From Bacteroidia bacterium (GTDB lineage Bacteria; Bacteroidota; Bacteroidia; B-17B0; Aurantibacillaceae), in contig JACMNO010000061.1 in NCBI GenBank assembly GCA_014378485.1, positions 1 through 64,000 of the forward strand: DNA of 64,000 nucleotides, given 5' to 3'. Shown in pieces: positions 16,379 through 25,087 of the stretch. Below the pieces are notes generated by a model. The model worked only from the letters and a program-made list of their open reading frames with translations, was not told where the DNA came from and searched no databases. Each line of letters begins with the position of its first letter. Position 1 is the first letter of the stretch. Made by a program: the position numbers and the translations under genes.

Positions 16379-17179
16379 ATGAATTCCAAATCACAAACTG
16401 AAATGAACTTGCATCTTAAAAAATTTCAGGAAGAAATAGAACCGATCAGTCAGGAAATAATAAATCACAAAGTTTACTCCACCATAAAAACCGTAAAGGA
16501 TATTACTGTTTTTATGGAGCACCATATTTTTGTCGTATGGGAATTTATGAGCCTTCTCAAATCATTTCAAAAAAATCTTATTGGTGTAAATGTATCATTG
16601 GTTCCAGTTGGAAGCTCATTATCAATGTTTTTGACAAATGATGAATTAAGAGAAGAATCGGATGTTGATGAAGAAAGGAAAAGTACCAGCCATTTTGAAT
16701 TATATTTAACAGCTATGGAGCAGGCTGGTTGCAACATGGAACCTATTCATACTTTTATAAAAAGCCTCAATAAAAAGATCCCGGTTACCGAGAGCGGTTT
16801 GATAGCAGGTATTCCTATGGAGTCTGCAGAGTATATTGAAAATACGTTTTCTTTGAACAACGCTGATGTTCTGCATATTCAGGCTGCAGTATTTACATTT
16901 GGCAGGGCAAACCAGATTTCTGGTATGTTCATCAGCTTTGTAAATGAATTGAATAAACAAACCAATAATAAAATCAGTATTTTAAAAGATTATTTGGAAA
17001 GACATATTGAAGTTGACGGTGATCATCATTCTCACCCGGCTTATCAATTGATAGAAAAATTATGCGGCGATGATCCTTTAAAATGGGAAAAAGTCACTGT
17101 TGCAGTCAAAGACACTTTGCGCCAGCGTATTATATTATGGAATGCGATAACCGCGAAAGTGATTGTGCGGCATAAGTAA
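16379..17179 (+). CDS. DUF3050 family protein (haem-oxygenase-like fold)
   Basis: A 266-residue cytoplasmic protein of the DUF3050 family, predicted to have a haem-oxygenase-like all-helical fold. Family blocks are 'ITVFMEHHIFVVWEFMSLLKSFQ' (best read as the first helix with H49), 'PVGSSLSMFLTNDELREESD', 'HFELYLTAMEQAG', and 'YLERHIEVDGDHHSHPA' near the C-terminus. The His and Glu residues could bind a metal, as in the related di-iron oxidases, but activity is not known. Length is normal. It has its own transcription unit between a terminator and the two-component genes. Confidence 0.88.
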   Translation: MNSKSQTEMNLHLKKFQEEIEPISQEIINHKVYSTIKTVKDITVFMEHHIFVVWEFMSLLKSFQKNLIGVNVSLVPVGSSLSMFLTNDELREESDVDEERKSTSHFELYLTAMEQAGCNMEPIHTFIKSLNKKIPVTESGLIAGIPMESAEYIENTFSLNNADVLHIQAAVFTFGRANQISGMFISFVNELNKQTNNKISILKDYLERHIEVDGDHHSHPAYQLIEKLCGDDPLKWEKVTVAVKDTLRQRIILWNAITAKVIVRHK

Positions 17180-17355
17180 AGTATTTGTGAGGTATAATGA
17201 TGAAGTTTATTATCCTGGTATCTTCGTGTTTGTTCATTATAAATTTAGCTGTCTTGAAACCATAAATTGGTAGTTCATGAGATTAGCTTAAATTAAGGCT
17301 TAAACTTTTTTATGTTCTTTAGAATGCCTTTAGATTTACAAGGTATATTTATCAT

Positions 17356-18036
17356 ATGAAAATTCTGCTGATAGAAGACGAACCGGATTTGCGAAAATCA
17401 ATAAAGCAATACCTTCACCAAGAAGGTTATGTGGTAGAATCGGCGTCGGATTTTATAAAAGCTTTGGAAAAAACAATGGTTTATGAATATGATTGTATCC
17501 TTGTTGATATTACTTTACCAAATGGAAGCGGACTTGACATCATAAAGCAACTTAAGCAACAGCATTCCAAAGCGGGCATCATTATTATTTCCGCTAAAAA
17601 TTCTTCAGATGATAAAATTATAGGTCTTGATATTGGCGCGGACGATTACCTGGCAAAACCATTTAATTTAGCAGAACTCAATTCAAGGATCAAAGCATTA
17701 ATACGGAGGAGAAACTTTGATGGGAATAAAGCCATTGTTGTGAATGAAATAAATATTATTCCCGAAGAACGAACCGTTAAAGTGAATAACGAACAAGTCA
17801 TGTTAACCGCTAAGGAGTACGACTTATTATTATTTTTTATCACCAATAAAAATAGGGTTGTTTCAAAAAACTCTATTGCTGAACATTTATGGGGAGATGA
17901 TAGTGACCAAATGGATAATCATGATTTTATTTATGTACACCTGAGAAATTTGCGTAAGAAGCTAGCTGAAAAAGGCTGCAGAGATTATATACAAATGATC
18001 TATGGGATTGGTTATAATTTTAAAGTAAACGTTTAA
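17356..18036 (+). CDS. OmpR/PhoB-family response regulator
   Basis: A 226-residue DNA-binding response regulator. The receiver domain has E7-D8, phosphoacceptor D51 ('CILVDITLPNGSG'), S79 ('IIISAK') and K101 ('LAKPF'). The C-terminal winged helix-turn-helix covers about 125-226 ('LTAKEYDLLLFFITNKNRVV', 'SDQMDNHDFIYVHLRNLRKKL', 'IYGIGYNF'). It is the partner of the histidine kinase that starts 84 bp downstream. It probably controls envelope or metal-uptake genes nearby, such as the TonB receptor, but this is only inferred from position. Confidence 0.94.
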   Translation: MKILLIEDEPDLRKSIKQYLHQEGYVVESASDFIKALEKTMVYEYDCILVDITLPNGSGLDIIKQLKQQHSKAGIIIISAKNSSDDKIIGLDIGADDYLAKPFNLAELNSRIKALIRRRNFDGNKAIVVNEINIIPEERTVKVNNEQVMLTAKEYDLLLFFITNKNRVVSKNSIAEHLWGDDSDQMDNHDFIYVHLRNLRKKLAEKGCRDYIQMIYGIGYNFKVNV

Positions 18037-18120
18037 AATAACTATTTTACAGCAACGTTAACACAGATGAAAATAACATGGATAAACCTTACAACAAATA
18101 GAAAACGATAAAATCTCTGT

Positions 18121-19374
18121 ATGAAACTAATTACTAAAACAATTACCTATTATTTACTGATTAGTATTCCTCTATTGCTTTTGGCTGTTATGTTTTCTTA
18201 TTATCGGATAAAGGTTCAGTTAAATGAAGAAATAGAAGAGAGTTTATACAAAGAAGCGCTTCATGCTGAAACCCTTGCCACTTCTGTCAAACCTAATGAT
18301 TTGAAATTGGATTTCAGTAATCTTTCTTCGATAAAATCATCTGCGCCTCATGAAAATAGCCACACTTTCTATGACACCTCAATTTATAACCAACTAGAGC
18401 ACGAGCTCGTTCCCTACAGAATGCTTAAAAGCTATATTAATTGGGAAGGACAAACTTATTTAATTACAAATGTGAAATCAACTTTAGAAGATGATGATCT
18501 CATGGAAAGTTTATATTCTGTTTGTGTAATGATCATTGGTTTTTTAATACTTGCTTTTTTCATAGTTAGCTGGTTGCTCTCAAAAATATTATGGCGTCCT
18601 TTTTACGCTACTTTGTCGAGGTTGAATGAATACGATATCAAGCAACACAAGCCTTACCAATTCGATAAATCTTCTACCGCTGAATTTAATCAATTGAACA
18701 CAGCACTTAATAAAATGACAGATAAAATGTATCATGACTTTTTACATCAAAAAGAATTTGCTGAAAACGCTTCGCATGAAATGCAAACACCTTTAGCTGT
18801 TATAAAAGCAAATCTTTCCTTATTGTTGCAATCACCAAATTTAAAGGAAAATGAAATGAATCAATTGCAGTCTATAGAAAATACGATTAAGAAATTATCC
18901 GCTTTAAATAAGGCCCTTATTCTCCTTTCTAAAATTGAAAACAACCAGTTTAATGAAAACAGTTCTGTAAATTTGAACGACAAAATAAAAGCAGCTATTG
19001 AGAATTACCAGGATCTGATACAGGCTAAAAATATTAAAATTGAAACAGAATTAAGCAATGACTTAATCATCCGGATTAATCCTGCCTTGTGCGAAATACT
19101 TATTGCTAATTTATTACAGAACGCCATTCGGCATAATTATATGAATGGAACGATTGAAATTTCGATAAAAAACGAAACTCTCCTTATTGCAAATACAGGC
19201 GAAACTTTAAGTATATCTGAAGACGAATTATTTGTACGGTTCAAAAAAAATGATGCCGCTAAAGATTCATTGGGCCTTGGTTTGTCTATTGTAAAAAGTA
19301 TAGTTACTCTTTATAATACGCAGATCCAATATCTTTACTCGTTAAATAAACATATTTTTACTTTAAAATTTTAA
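18121..19374 (+). CDS. membrane sensor histidine kinase
   Basis: A 417-residue kinase of the class paired with OmpR-type regulators. Membrane segments lie at about 9-28 and 131-155, enclosing a periplasmic sensor loop of about 100 residues with no recognised fold. The DHp box 'AENASHEMQTPLA' carries H219; the N box is 'LLQNAIRHN' and the G2 box 'LGLGLSIVKSI'. The HAMP linker is short or degenerate. It should phosphorylate the upstream regulator. The spacing and direction indicate an operon; the downstream EamA gene starts only 2 bp after the stop, so it is probably co-transcribed. Confidence 0.93.
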   Translation: MKLITKTITYYLLISIPLLLLAVMFSYYRIKVQLNEEIEESLYKEALHAETLATSVKPNDLKLDFSNLSSIKSSAPHENSHTFYDTSIYNQLEHELVPYRMLKSYINWEGQTYLITNVKSTLEDDDLMESLYSVCVMIIGFLILAFFIVSWLLSKILWRPFYATLSRLNEYDIKQHKPYQFDKSSTAEFNQLNTALNKMTDKMYHDFLHQKEFAENASHEMQTPLAVIKANLSLLLQSPNLKENEMNQLQSIENTIKKLSALNKALILLSKIENNQFNENSSVNLNDKIKAAIENYQDLIQAKNIKIETELSNDLIIRINPALCEILIANLLQNAIRHNYMNGTIEISIKNETLLIANTGETLSISEDELFVRFKKNDAAKDSLGLGLSIVKSIVTLYNTQIQYLYSLNKHIFTLKF

Positions 19375-19376
19375 TT

Positions 19377-19799
19377 ATGCCTGCTTGGATTTTATATGCC
19401 TTAGCCTCCATGTTTTTTGCTGGTCTAACTTCTGTGATAGCAAAATTCGGTTTAAATAATGTACCATCTGATTTGGGTTTGGCAATACGAACTACCATGG
19501 TATTTGTTCTCATTTGGATTAATGCCATTGCATTTAAGCATGTGCAGCAAATGGGAAGTTTCACTAAGAAAGATATTGTTTTTTTATGTATTTCTGGTTT
19601 AACCACAACGCTTTCATGGATATTTTATTACAGAGCTATTAAAATTGGTGATGTATCAGTAGTAGCTAGTATTGACAAAGCGAGCCTCGTAATCACGATC
19701 ATCTTGGCGTTTTTTTTCTTAAAAGAACCAATTACTCCAAAAGTTTTGCTGGGTGCGGGATTAATAACCGCAGGTACATTGGTGCTTGTTTTTAAATAA
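19377..19799 (+). CDS. EamA-domain membrane protein, single-domain
   Basis: A 140-residue inner-membrane protein made of one EamA (drug/metabolite transporter) repeat with about five transmembrane helices: 'ALASMFFAGLTSVIAKFGL', 'TTMVFVLIWINAIAF', 'IVFLCISGLTTTLSWIFYYRA', 'ASLVITIILAFFFLKEP' and 'VLLGAGLITAGTLVLVF'. Full-length members have two repeats, so this one is likely to dimerise. Substrate unknown. It begins 2 bp after the histidine kinase gene, which places it in that operon. Confidence 0.88.
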   Translation: MPAWILYALASMFFAGLTSVIAKFGLNNVPSDLGLAIRTTMVFVLIWINAIAFKHVQQMGSFTKKDIVFLCISGLTTTLSWIFYYRAIKIGDVSVVASIDKASLVITIILAFFFLKEPITPKVLLGAGLITAGTLVLVFK

Positions 19800-19843
19800 C
19801 TAAGTTCATTCATTTTTAAAACAATATTGCGAAAATCCTTTCA

Positions 19844-22003
19844 ATGAAAAAGAAACTGCTTATTTATTTCCTGTTTTCATTTGCAGCATTAAAGGCTCAA
19901 AATAAAGTGACATGGATTATTAAAGATAGTGTAACGAAAGAAATATTACCCGGTGTCAGTATTATTTTGGATGCAACAACTAACGGTACGTCAACAGATA
20001 TCAATGGTAAAGGGACTCTCTTTCAAATACCCGACGGAGAGAATACAGTGCATTTTAATTTTATCGGATACAAAAATATTAAGCACACATATCTGTTTCC
20101 ATTAATTGATACAGCAGAAACGCTTCTCATTTTACTGCCTGAGCAAAATGAAAACCTGGAGGAAGTGATTATTTCTTCAACAAGAACCAATTCACGCATT
20201 GAGGATTTAAATACCAAAGTTGAAGTATTGGGTCAGGATGATATGGATGAAGAAAGTACGGTAGTTCCGGGAAGTGTAACAAGTATCCTGGGTGATTTGT
20301 CGATTATTACCATACAGCGCACTAATCCAGTGAATGGTAATGAGGCTATCCGTATGCAGGGTCTTGATCCTCGTTATACACAGATAATGCGCGATGGACT
20401 TCCTTTGTATGGAGGTTTTTCAGGTAGCCTTGGCGTGTTGTCTATTCCACCCCTGGATTTAAAACAGGTGGAAATTATCAAGGGATCAGCTTCCACCTTA
20501 TATGGGGGGGGTGCTATTGGCGGCTTAATTAACTTTATTTCTAAAGCACCTGTTGATTCTGCTAAAACAACTATTACTTTAAATGCCAGCTCCTTAAAGG
20601 AGTATAACTTAAATGCCTTCACTTCCAAAAAAAACGAGAAACTTGGATTGACCTTATTTGCTGGTGTCAATATAAAAACTCCCTATGATGTGAATGGTGA
20701 TGGATTTGCCGAAGTACCGGAACATAAAAATGTAACATTGCACCCCCGCGTGTTTTACAATTTTAATAAAAACAGTTCATTAGTTATAGGGCTTACTTCT
20801 TCTTATGATACACGTATGGGTGGTGATATGAAAGCAATTTTGTATAAAACCGATTCAATACATACTTTTTTGCAAAAAGAAAAAACATTCAGAAATACTT
20901 TGGACGTGGCTTTTTCAAGCGCATTAAATGAAAGGCACCTTCTTACTTTTAAAACAGCAGGGAGCGCTTTTCAACGTTCCATCGATTACTCGGGATTTAT
21001 ATTTAACGGAACTCAGTATTCTACCTATTCTGAGTTAAATGACTTTATAAAGTTAAAAAGACATAGTATTGTTATAGGAACTAATTTAACCAGTGAAATC
21101 TTTTTGAATGATGGTTCCGATTCTGTTTTATTTCATAATTATGAGTATCAGACCAATGGTTTTTTTATTCAGGATGATTGGCAGTTGACAAGTAAATTCT
21201 CCATCCAGGGTGGTTTTCGTTTCGATCATCATAATAAATTTGGCAATTTTTATTTGCCGCGCTTGTCTTTATTTTATAAAGCCAGTTCAAATTGGTCGGT
21301 GCGCCTTGTTGGAGGTACAGGGTATAAAGTACCTAACCTTTTTGATTTTTATAGCCCTTCCAATAATTTACTGGATATACAATCTTCTGTAAAACCTGAA
21401 AATTCTTATGGATTGAATTCCGACATTAATTACCATACCGTATTATTTGAAAAGTTAAGTGTTCAGGTTAATGAAGCTTTGTATTATACCCATATTGATA
21501 ATCCGGTTATGACAAATTATAATTCAATAGGGCAAAAGATCTTACAAAATGGAAATTATGTTGTGAACAGTTACGGGACCGATACTTATATTCGTTTATC
21601 TTACCATTCGTTTGAATTATACTTAGGCTATAATCATACGGAGTCTTTGCAGGAAACAACTACAACTTATTTAAATATGCCTTTCAATCCTAAAGATAAA
21701 TGCTCAACTACTTTGGCTTATGAAATTGAAGGTAAATGGAGGATGGGAATAGAAGCAAGCTGGATGGGAAATCAGTATATTTATAATAATCAAAAAGTGA
21801 ATAATTTTTGGTTTCTGGCAGCGATGGTTGAACGAAAATTCAGAAAAGGCAGTGTGGTATTAAACTGTGAAAATTTATTGGACACAAGACAATCAAAGTA
21901 CGAACCGATTGTCACTGGTACAACATCCAGTCCTGTTTTTAAATCTGTTTGGGCGCCTTTGGAAGGCAGGGTGATTAATTTGTCCATTAAATTATCGATA
22001 TGA
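19844..22003 (+). CDS. TonB-dependent receptor
   Basis: A 719-residue outer-membrane receptor. A signal peptide ends at 'ALKAQ' (residue 19). Residues about 22-100 form a CarboxypepD_reg-like domain ('SVTKEILPGVSIILDATTNG'), about 115-230 the plug ('SILGDLSIITIQRTN', 'MQGLDPRYTQIMRDG', 'VEIIKGSASTLYG'), and the rest a 22-strand-type barrel ending 'VINLSIKLSI'. It imports a ligand such as a metal chelate using TonB energy; I cannot tell which. A run of eight G (20504-20511) lies in the plug coding region and keeps frame here; slippage would truncate the protein. It follows the regulator/kinase/EamA unit by 45 bp, and a PepSY-like gene follows. Confidence 0.93.
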   Translation: MKKKLLIYFLFSFAALKAQNKVTWIIKDSVTKEILPGVSIILDATTNGTSTDINGKGTLFQIPDGENTVHFNFIGYKNIKHTYLFPLIDTAETLLILLPEQNENLEEVIISSTRTNSRIEDLNTKVEVLGQDDMDEESTVVPGSVTSILGDLSIITIQRTNPVNGNEAIRMQGLDPRYTQIMRDGLPLYGGFSGSLGVLSIPPLDLKQVEIIKGSASTLYGGGAIGGLINFISKAPVDSAKTTITLNASSLKEYNLNAFTSKKNEKLGLTLFAGVNIKTPYDVNGDGFAEVPEHKNVTLHPRVFYNFNKNSSLVIGLTSSYDTRMGGDMKAILYKTDSIHTFLQKEKTFRNTLDVAFSSALNERHLLTFKTAGSAFQRSIDYSGFIFNGTQYSTYSELNDFIKLKRHSIVIGTNLTSEIFLNDGSDSVLFHNYEYQTNGFFIQDDWQLTSKFSIQGGFRFDHHNKFGNFYLPRLSLFYKASSNWSVRLVGGTGYKVPNLFDFYSPSNNLLDIQSSVKPENSYGLNSDINYHTVLFEKLSVQVNEALYYTHIDNPVMTNYNSIGQKILQNGNYVVNSYGTDTYIRLSYHSFELYLGYNHTESLQETTTTYLNMPFNPKDKCSTTLAYEIEGKWRMGIEASWMGNQYIYNNQKVNNFWFLAAMVERKFRKGSVVLNCENLLDTRQSKYEPIVTGTTSSPVFKSVWAPLEGRVINLSIKLSI

Positions 22004-22074
22004 TCATCTTAAGAATTACTAAAGAATTACCTGCTAATTTTGAATCATAAAACTAACCATCTAAAAATAAAAAA

Positions 22075-22539
22075 ATGAAAACAACCATCTCAACAATTGC
22101 ATTATGCTTAGGTTTTACAATCTTAAATGCACAGGAAGTAAAAGAAGCTGAAGTGCCTGCTCCCGTAAAAAACACATTCTCGAAAAAATATGCCGGTGCA
22201 AAAGTTGAAAAATGGGAAAAGGAAGACGCCGGTTACGAAGCAGAGTTTAAATTAAATAAAGTGGAATCCTCTGCATTGTTTGCTGAGGACGGTTCTTTTA
22301 AAGAAGTGGAACAGGAAATAAAAATTTCTGAACTCCCTAAAGGTGTTGCAGAGTATTGTACAAAATCTTTTGTAGGATACAAATTATCGGAAGCTTCAAA
22401 AATTACAGATGCAGCCGGAAAAGTAATGTTCGAAGCAGAAATGACAAAAGGAAAAGAACATTTTGATGCTATTTTTGACAGCAAAGGTGCCTTCAGTAAA
22501 AAAACGGAGCCTTCATCAAAAGAAGAAGATAAGGATTAA
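22075..22539 (+). CDS. secreted PepSY-like protein
   Basis: A 154-residue periplasmic protein with a signal peptide ending 'TILNAQ' (residue 19). It holds two PepSY-like (BLIP-type beta) repeats: 'VKNTFSKKYAGAKVEKWEKEDAGYEAEFKLN' split around residue 45, and 'YCTKSFVGYKLSEASKITDA' near 105. The C-terminus is acidic. Such proteins are common in Bacteroidota beside two-component and metal-uptake genes; function is unknown. It follows the TonB receptor by 71 bp and is closed by a terminator at 22563. A promoter-like TAATTTTG lies at 22035-22042. Confidence 0.85.
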   Translation: MKTTISTIALCLGFTILNAQEVKEAEVPAPVKNTFSKKYAGAKVEKWEKEDAGYEAEFKLNKVESSALFAEDGSFKEVEQEIKISELPKGVAEYCTKSFVGYKLSEASKITDAAGKVMFEAEMTKGKEHFDAIFDSKGAFSKKTEPSSKEEDKD

Positions 22540-22562
22540 TTAGCCATTTAGCTTTAAAATTA

Positions 22563-22589
22563 AAGTCTCCTTTTGGGAGACTTTTTTAT
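22563..22589 (+). terminator. rho-independent terminator
   Basis: The arms AAGTCTCC and GGAGACTT pair around a short loop and are followed by a T run, 24 bp after the PepSY-like gene. Confidence 0.92.
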
Positions 22590-22601
22590 TTGCCTTACGA
22601 C

Positions 22602-22775
22602 TCAACTTTTTGGTAAACTCAGATGTGCGCCCAACGCATAACAAAGAGTGCGGGACTCATTATATGGCCACCAGAATTCTTTGGCTGTTCTTTCCACAAT
22701 AGGAGAAATAACTTTATAATGCACATGACAGATATTCGGGAACAGATGATGTTCAACTGTTAATTCAACATGTCC
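22602..22775 (-). pseudogene. C-terminal fragment of a fatty-acid desaturase gene
   Basis: On the minus strand the frame from 22775 to the TGA at 22602-22604 reads 'GHVELTVEHHLFPNIC' then 'HVHYKVISPIVERTAKEF'. That is the third histidine box (HHLFP) and tail of acyl-lipid / linoleoyl-CoA-type desaturases. Everything upstream of the box is gone and no start codon is present. A MITE-like element begins 36 bp beyond the break, so it may have caused or marked the truncation. There is no functional product. Confidence 0.85.
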
Positions 22776-22811
22776 TTATGCCCGTATAGCCTCTTATATA
22801 TCTTTCAAAAA

Positions 22812-22955
22812 GAGGCTGTCTCAAAAGTTCGATATTTGTCGTCATTCTGAACTTGTTTCAGAATCTGTTCTCAGCAAAATCAATGGTTATAGAGATGCTG
22901 AAATATCACGCCTTGGCGTGACAGCATGACCATTTTAAGCTTTTGAGACAACCTC
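22812..22955. mobile_element. MITE-like element, copy 1 (144 bp)
   Basis: It has 16-bp terminal inverted repeats, GAGGCTGTCTCAAAAG at 22812 and its near-complement CTTTTGAGACAACCTC ending at 22955, with one mismatch. Inside is a non-coding sequence shared, in reverse orientation, with the element at 24946-25077, plus a small palindrome around TCACGCCTTGGCGTGA. No transposase and no clear target duplication are visible. The ends resemble those of IS1182-type elements (recalled, not searched). Confidence 0.85.
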
Positions 22956-23002
22956 ATTAATTTATCAATAAAATTTCCTCTAATTCATACAGTGAATTGA
23001 AT

Positions 23003-23512
23003 TTATTTTTTCTTTTTTTCTTTAATAGCATTACAGGTTTCTTTAGTCATTTCTTTATGCTGTTCCAGAGTTTTTAAGGTGTTAGCGGCCCATGCTTTTA
23101 TATCAGTGTCACTTCCTTTTTTTACTTCCTTTTTAAACATGCAGATGCTTTTTTTAAGTGTCATCATCAGGCACATGGTATAGGCTTTATCAAAATCCTT
23201 CCCTTGTTTTTTAGCAAGCTTATCGTAATGTTTCATTGCTTTGCTATTCATGCTAGTTGGAAAAGCAATCCCTTTTTTGTCGGCCAGTTCTTTTAATTCA
23301 CTGTTGGCTTTGGAATGGTCTTCAACCATATGTGTAGCCAGAGCTTTTACATCTATCGATAACCCGGTCTTTCTCGCTAATTCGCCAAGTTTCACTTCAT
23401 AAAGTCCTTCTTCAGCAGTGCACTTTACAAATTTTCGATCCCTTTCGGATAGCTGCGCCTTTATTGCTAATGAGAACAATGATATGAGAGTAAATACAAT
23501 AACCTTTTTCAT
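23003..23512 (-). CDS. secreted DUF4142 protein
   Basis: A 169-residue protein with a signal peptide ending 'LAIKAQ' (residue 19) and a four-helix, ferritin-like DUF4142 domain: 'DRKFVKCTAEEGLYEVKLGELA', 'VKALATHMVEDHSKANSELKELA', then two further helices, with a Lys-rich tail. Members are periplasmic and of unknown function, often tied to stress resistance. It carries more cysteines than I expect for the family (30, 123, 133 and 161 by approximate count). It is between the MITE copies, in line with the next minus-strand gene (68 bp upstream). Confidence 0.85.
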   Translation of the reverse strand: MKKVIVFTLISLFSLAIKAQLSERDRKFVKCTAEEGLYEVKLGELARKTGLSIDVKALATHMVEDHSKANSELKELADKKGIAFPTSMNSKAMKHYDKLAKKQGKDFDKAYTMCLMMTLKKSICMFKKEVKKGSDTDIKAWAANTLKTLEQHKEMTKETCNAIKEKKKK

Positions 23513-23579
23513 AATGTTTGAGTTTAGTAAAATAAAAAAAGGAGCCGGTATTACCTGCTCCCCTTTTAGTTAGTTGGTT

Positions 23580-24260
23580 TTATTTTGTTTTAGATTTGTC
23601 TTCCATTTTTTGATCAGCTTTTCCTTGTTTGCCCGGAAAGTATTTTCCGTCCTTGTCAAACCAGGTTGTACCGTTTTTACGTTTAGTATAAAACCATTTG
23701 GTTCCTTTGTCATCGTTTGTTTGCCAAACTTTGTAGCCTTCATTCGGAAAATTTTTGTTATGGTAATCACCAATTGACGATGGATAGCTCATTCCGTCAG
23801 AACTCATTTCATTGTCTGAACGGATGATATTTCCATTGCGGTCATACACTATATTTCTTCCCATGTTAGTACTTTTATCCATATACTCTGCTGAATAATT
23901 ATCACCATCCATTCTCCAGTTTGGATTCATATTTGGATTTTTACTATTGAATTTGTCATTGATGGTTGAGGGAGGGGTGATGCCGCCACTATTCATTTCC
24001 GAATCTTCCGAACCACTTTGACGCATTCCTTTTTGACCGGTTTGATTGCTATTTGGCTGATTGCCTTTTTGCGTTCCGTTTTGATCGTTTCCTTTTTTTG
24101 TACCGGTTTGTTTAGTTCCTTTTTGTGTACCGTTTTGATCGGTTCCATTTTGTTCAGTGCCGGTTTGCTGAGTGCCTTTTTGTTTTGTTGGCTGTGTTGT
24201 TTGTGCTGTTAATGTGAAAGCACCAAGAGCGATGCTTAATACTAAGATTTGCTTTTTCAT
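23580..24260 (-). CDS. secreted protein with Gln/Gly/Thr repeats and PepSY-like C-terminus
   Basis: A 226-residue protein with a signal peptide ending 'FTLTAQ' (residue 20). Residues about 25-80 are a low-complexity tract of repeated 'QNGTQKG' and 'QTGT' units. The C-terminal part (about 95-215) has the look of PepSY-like beta repeats: 'NPNWRMDGDNYSAEYMD', 'IVYDRNGNIIRSD', 'TKWFYTKRKNGTTWFDKDG'. It would be periplasmic or surface-exposed. The repeats are imperfect 6-residue units at DNA level and could expand or contract. It likely shares a transcript with the DUF4142 gene downstream. Confidence 0.75.
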   Translation of the reverse strand: MKKQILVLSIALGAFTLTAQTTQPTKQKGTQQTGTEQNGTDQNGTQKGTKQTGTKKGNDQNGTQKGNQPNSNQTGQKGMRQSGSEDSEMNSGGITPPSTINDKFNSKNPNMNPNWRMDGDNYSAEYMDKSTNMGRNIVYDRNGNIIRSDNEMSSDGMSYPSSIGDYHNKNFPNEGYKVWQTNDDKGTKWFYTKRKNGTTWFDKDGKYFPGKQGKADQKMEDKSKTK

Positions 24261-24558
24261 ATGGTTTGTTTTTATGTTTTTAAATAATTAATATTTGATA
24301 GCAAAGTTGTTCTGATTTGAGAGGAATTGTATTATACCTTTTCTTAAAAGAATTGTAATTTTTTTATTGAAATTAAATTGATATTCTAAAGAACCTGTTA
24401 GTAGAGTATTTTGCATGGTGAATTATAAAATAAAAGATAATAAATGAATGTAAGCATGTGATTGTTTTTAGTATAATACCTGATTAATGATATATCTGTT
24501 AACCGGTTGAAATGCATTAGAAACAAAGAGGGCACAGGTTTAATTAATAGCGCCATCT

Positions 24559-24924
24559 TTAGGAACAATTAAAAGCGCCGGTGGGAAAGATATCACTATA
24601 AATTAGAGTTTTCTATCTTCAGTTTCTGTTGTTTTGACTTGGTTTATGTTCCTTCTGGAAGCAAAAGTGTGGAGAATTAAAAAATAATGTGGATGCAATT
24701 CATTTTATTAATGAAGCCTACAAGCATTGCAAAACTATTGCCGCTGATAATGAAGGGTGTAGAATTATTAAGATTGTCATACATCACGGTGAATAAAAAA
24801 GGTACAGATGAAAAAGGTATTGGCACCTTTGCCTAAAAACAGTTCTATAGAAAAAGAATTTATTAAGGCCATAGCGAACGACCGTTTATGGGAAAGGGAA
24901 CCCGAAAGTAAAGTGTCTGCTTAA
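24559..24924 (+). pseudogene. C-terminal remnant of a large-subunit (KatE/HPII-type) catalase gene
   Basis: Pieces in shifting frames match the C-terminal domain of large catalases in order: 'LGTIKSAGGKD', then 'FDLVYVPSGSKSVE', then after a frameshift near 24670 'LKNNVDAIHFINEAYKHCK' and 'TIAADNEG', and finally 'KEFIKAIANDRLWEREPESK' before the TAA at 24922-24924. Stops fall between the blocks. The catalytic core is absent. The 298 bp upstream to 24261 show nothing recognisable. A MITE-like element starts 21 bp after its stop. Confidence 0.8.
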
Positions 24925-24945
24925 ATTATAGAATGGAAATAAAAT

Positions 24946-25077
24946 GAGGTTGTCTCAAAAGCCTAAAACGGTCATGCTGAATTTGTTTCAGCATCTCTGA
25001 AAACGCTGATTTTGCAATGAATAGTTTCTGAAACAAGTTCAGAATGACGACGAAAATCGAACTTTTGAGACAGCCTC
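24946..25077. mobile_element. MITE-like element, copy 2 (132 bp, inverted relative to copy 1)
   Basis: Terminal inverted repeats GAGGTTGTCTCAAAAG (24946-24961) and CTTTTGAGACAGCCTC (25062-25077). Its sequence matches the reverse complement of 22812-22955 through most of its length, with a small internal length difference. No transposase or clear target duplication. Confidence 0.85.
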
Positions 25078-25087
25078 TTTTTAATAT

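Noticed and set aside
22035-22042. Promoter TAATTTTG before the PepSY-like gene
   Set aside because: The -7 element fits but no TTTG lies 18-21 bases upstream, so it was left as a remark only.
24946-25077. Full insertion sequence
   Set aside because: Only 132 bp with no transposase reading frame; called MITE-like instead.
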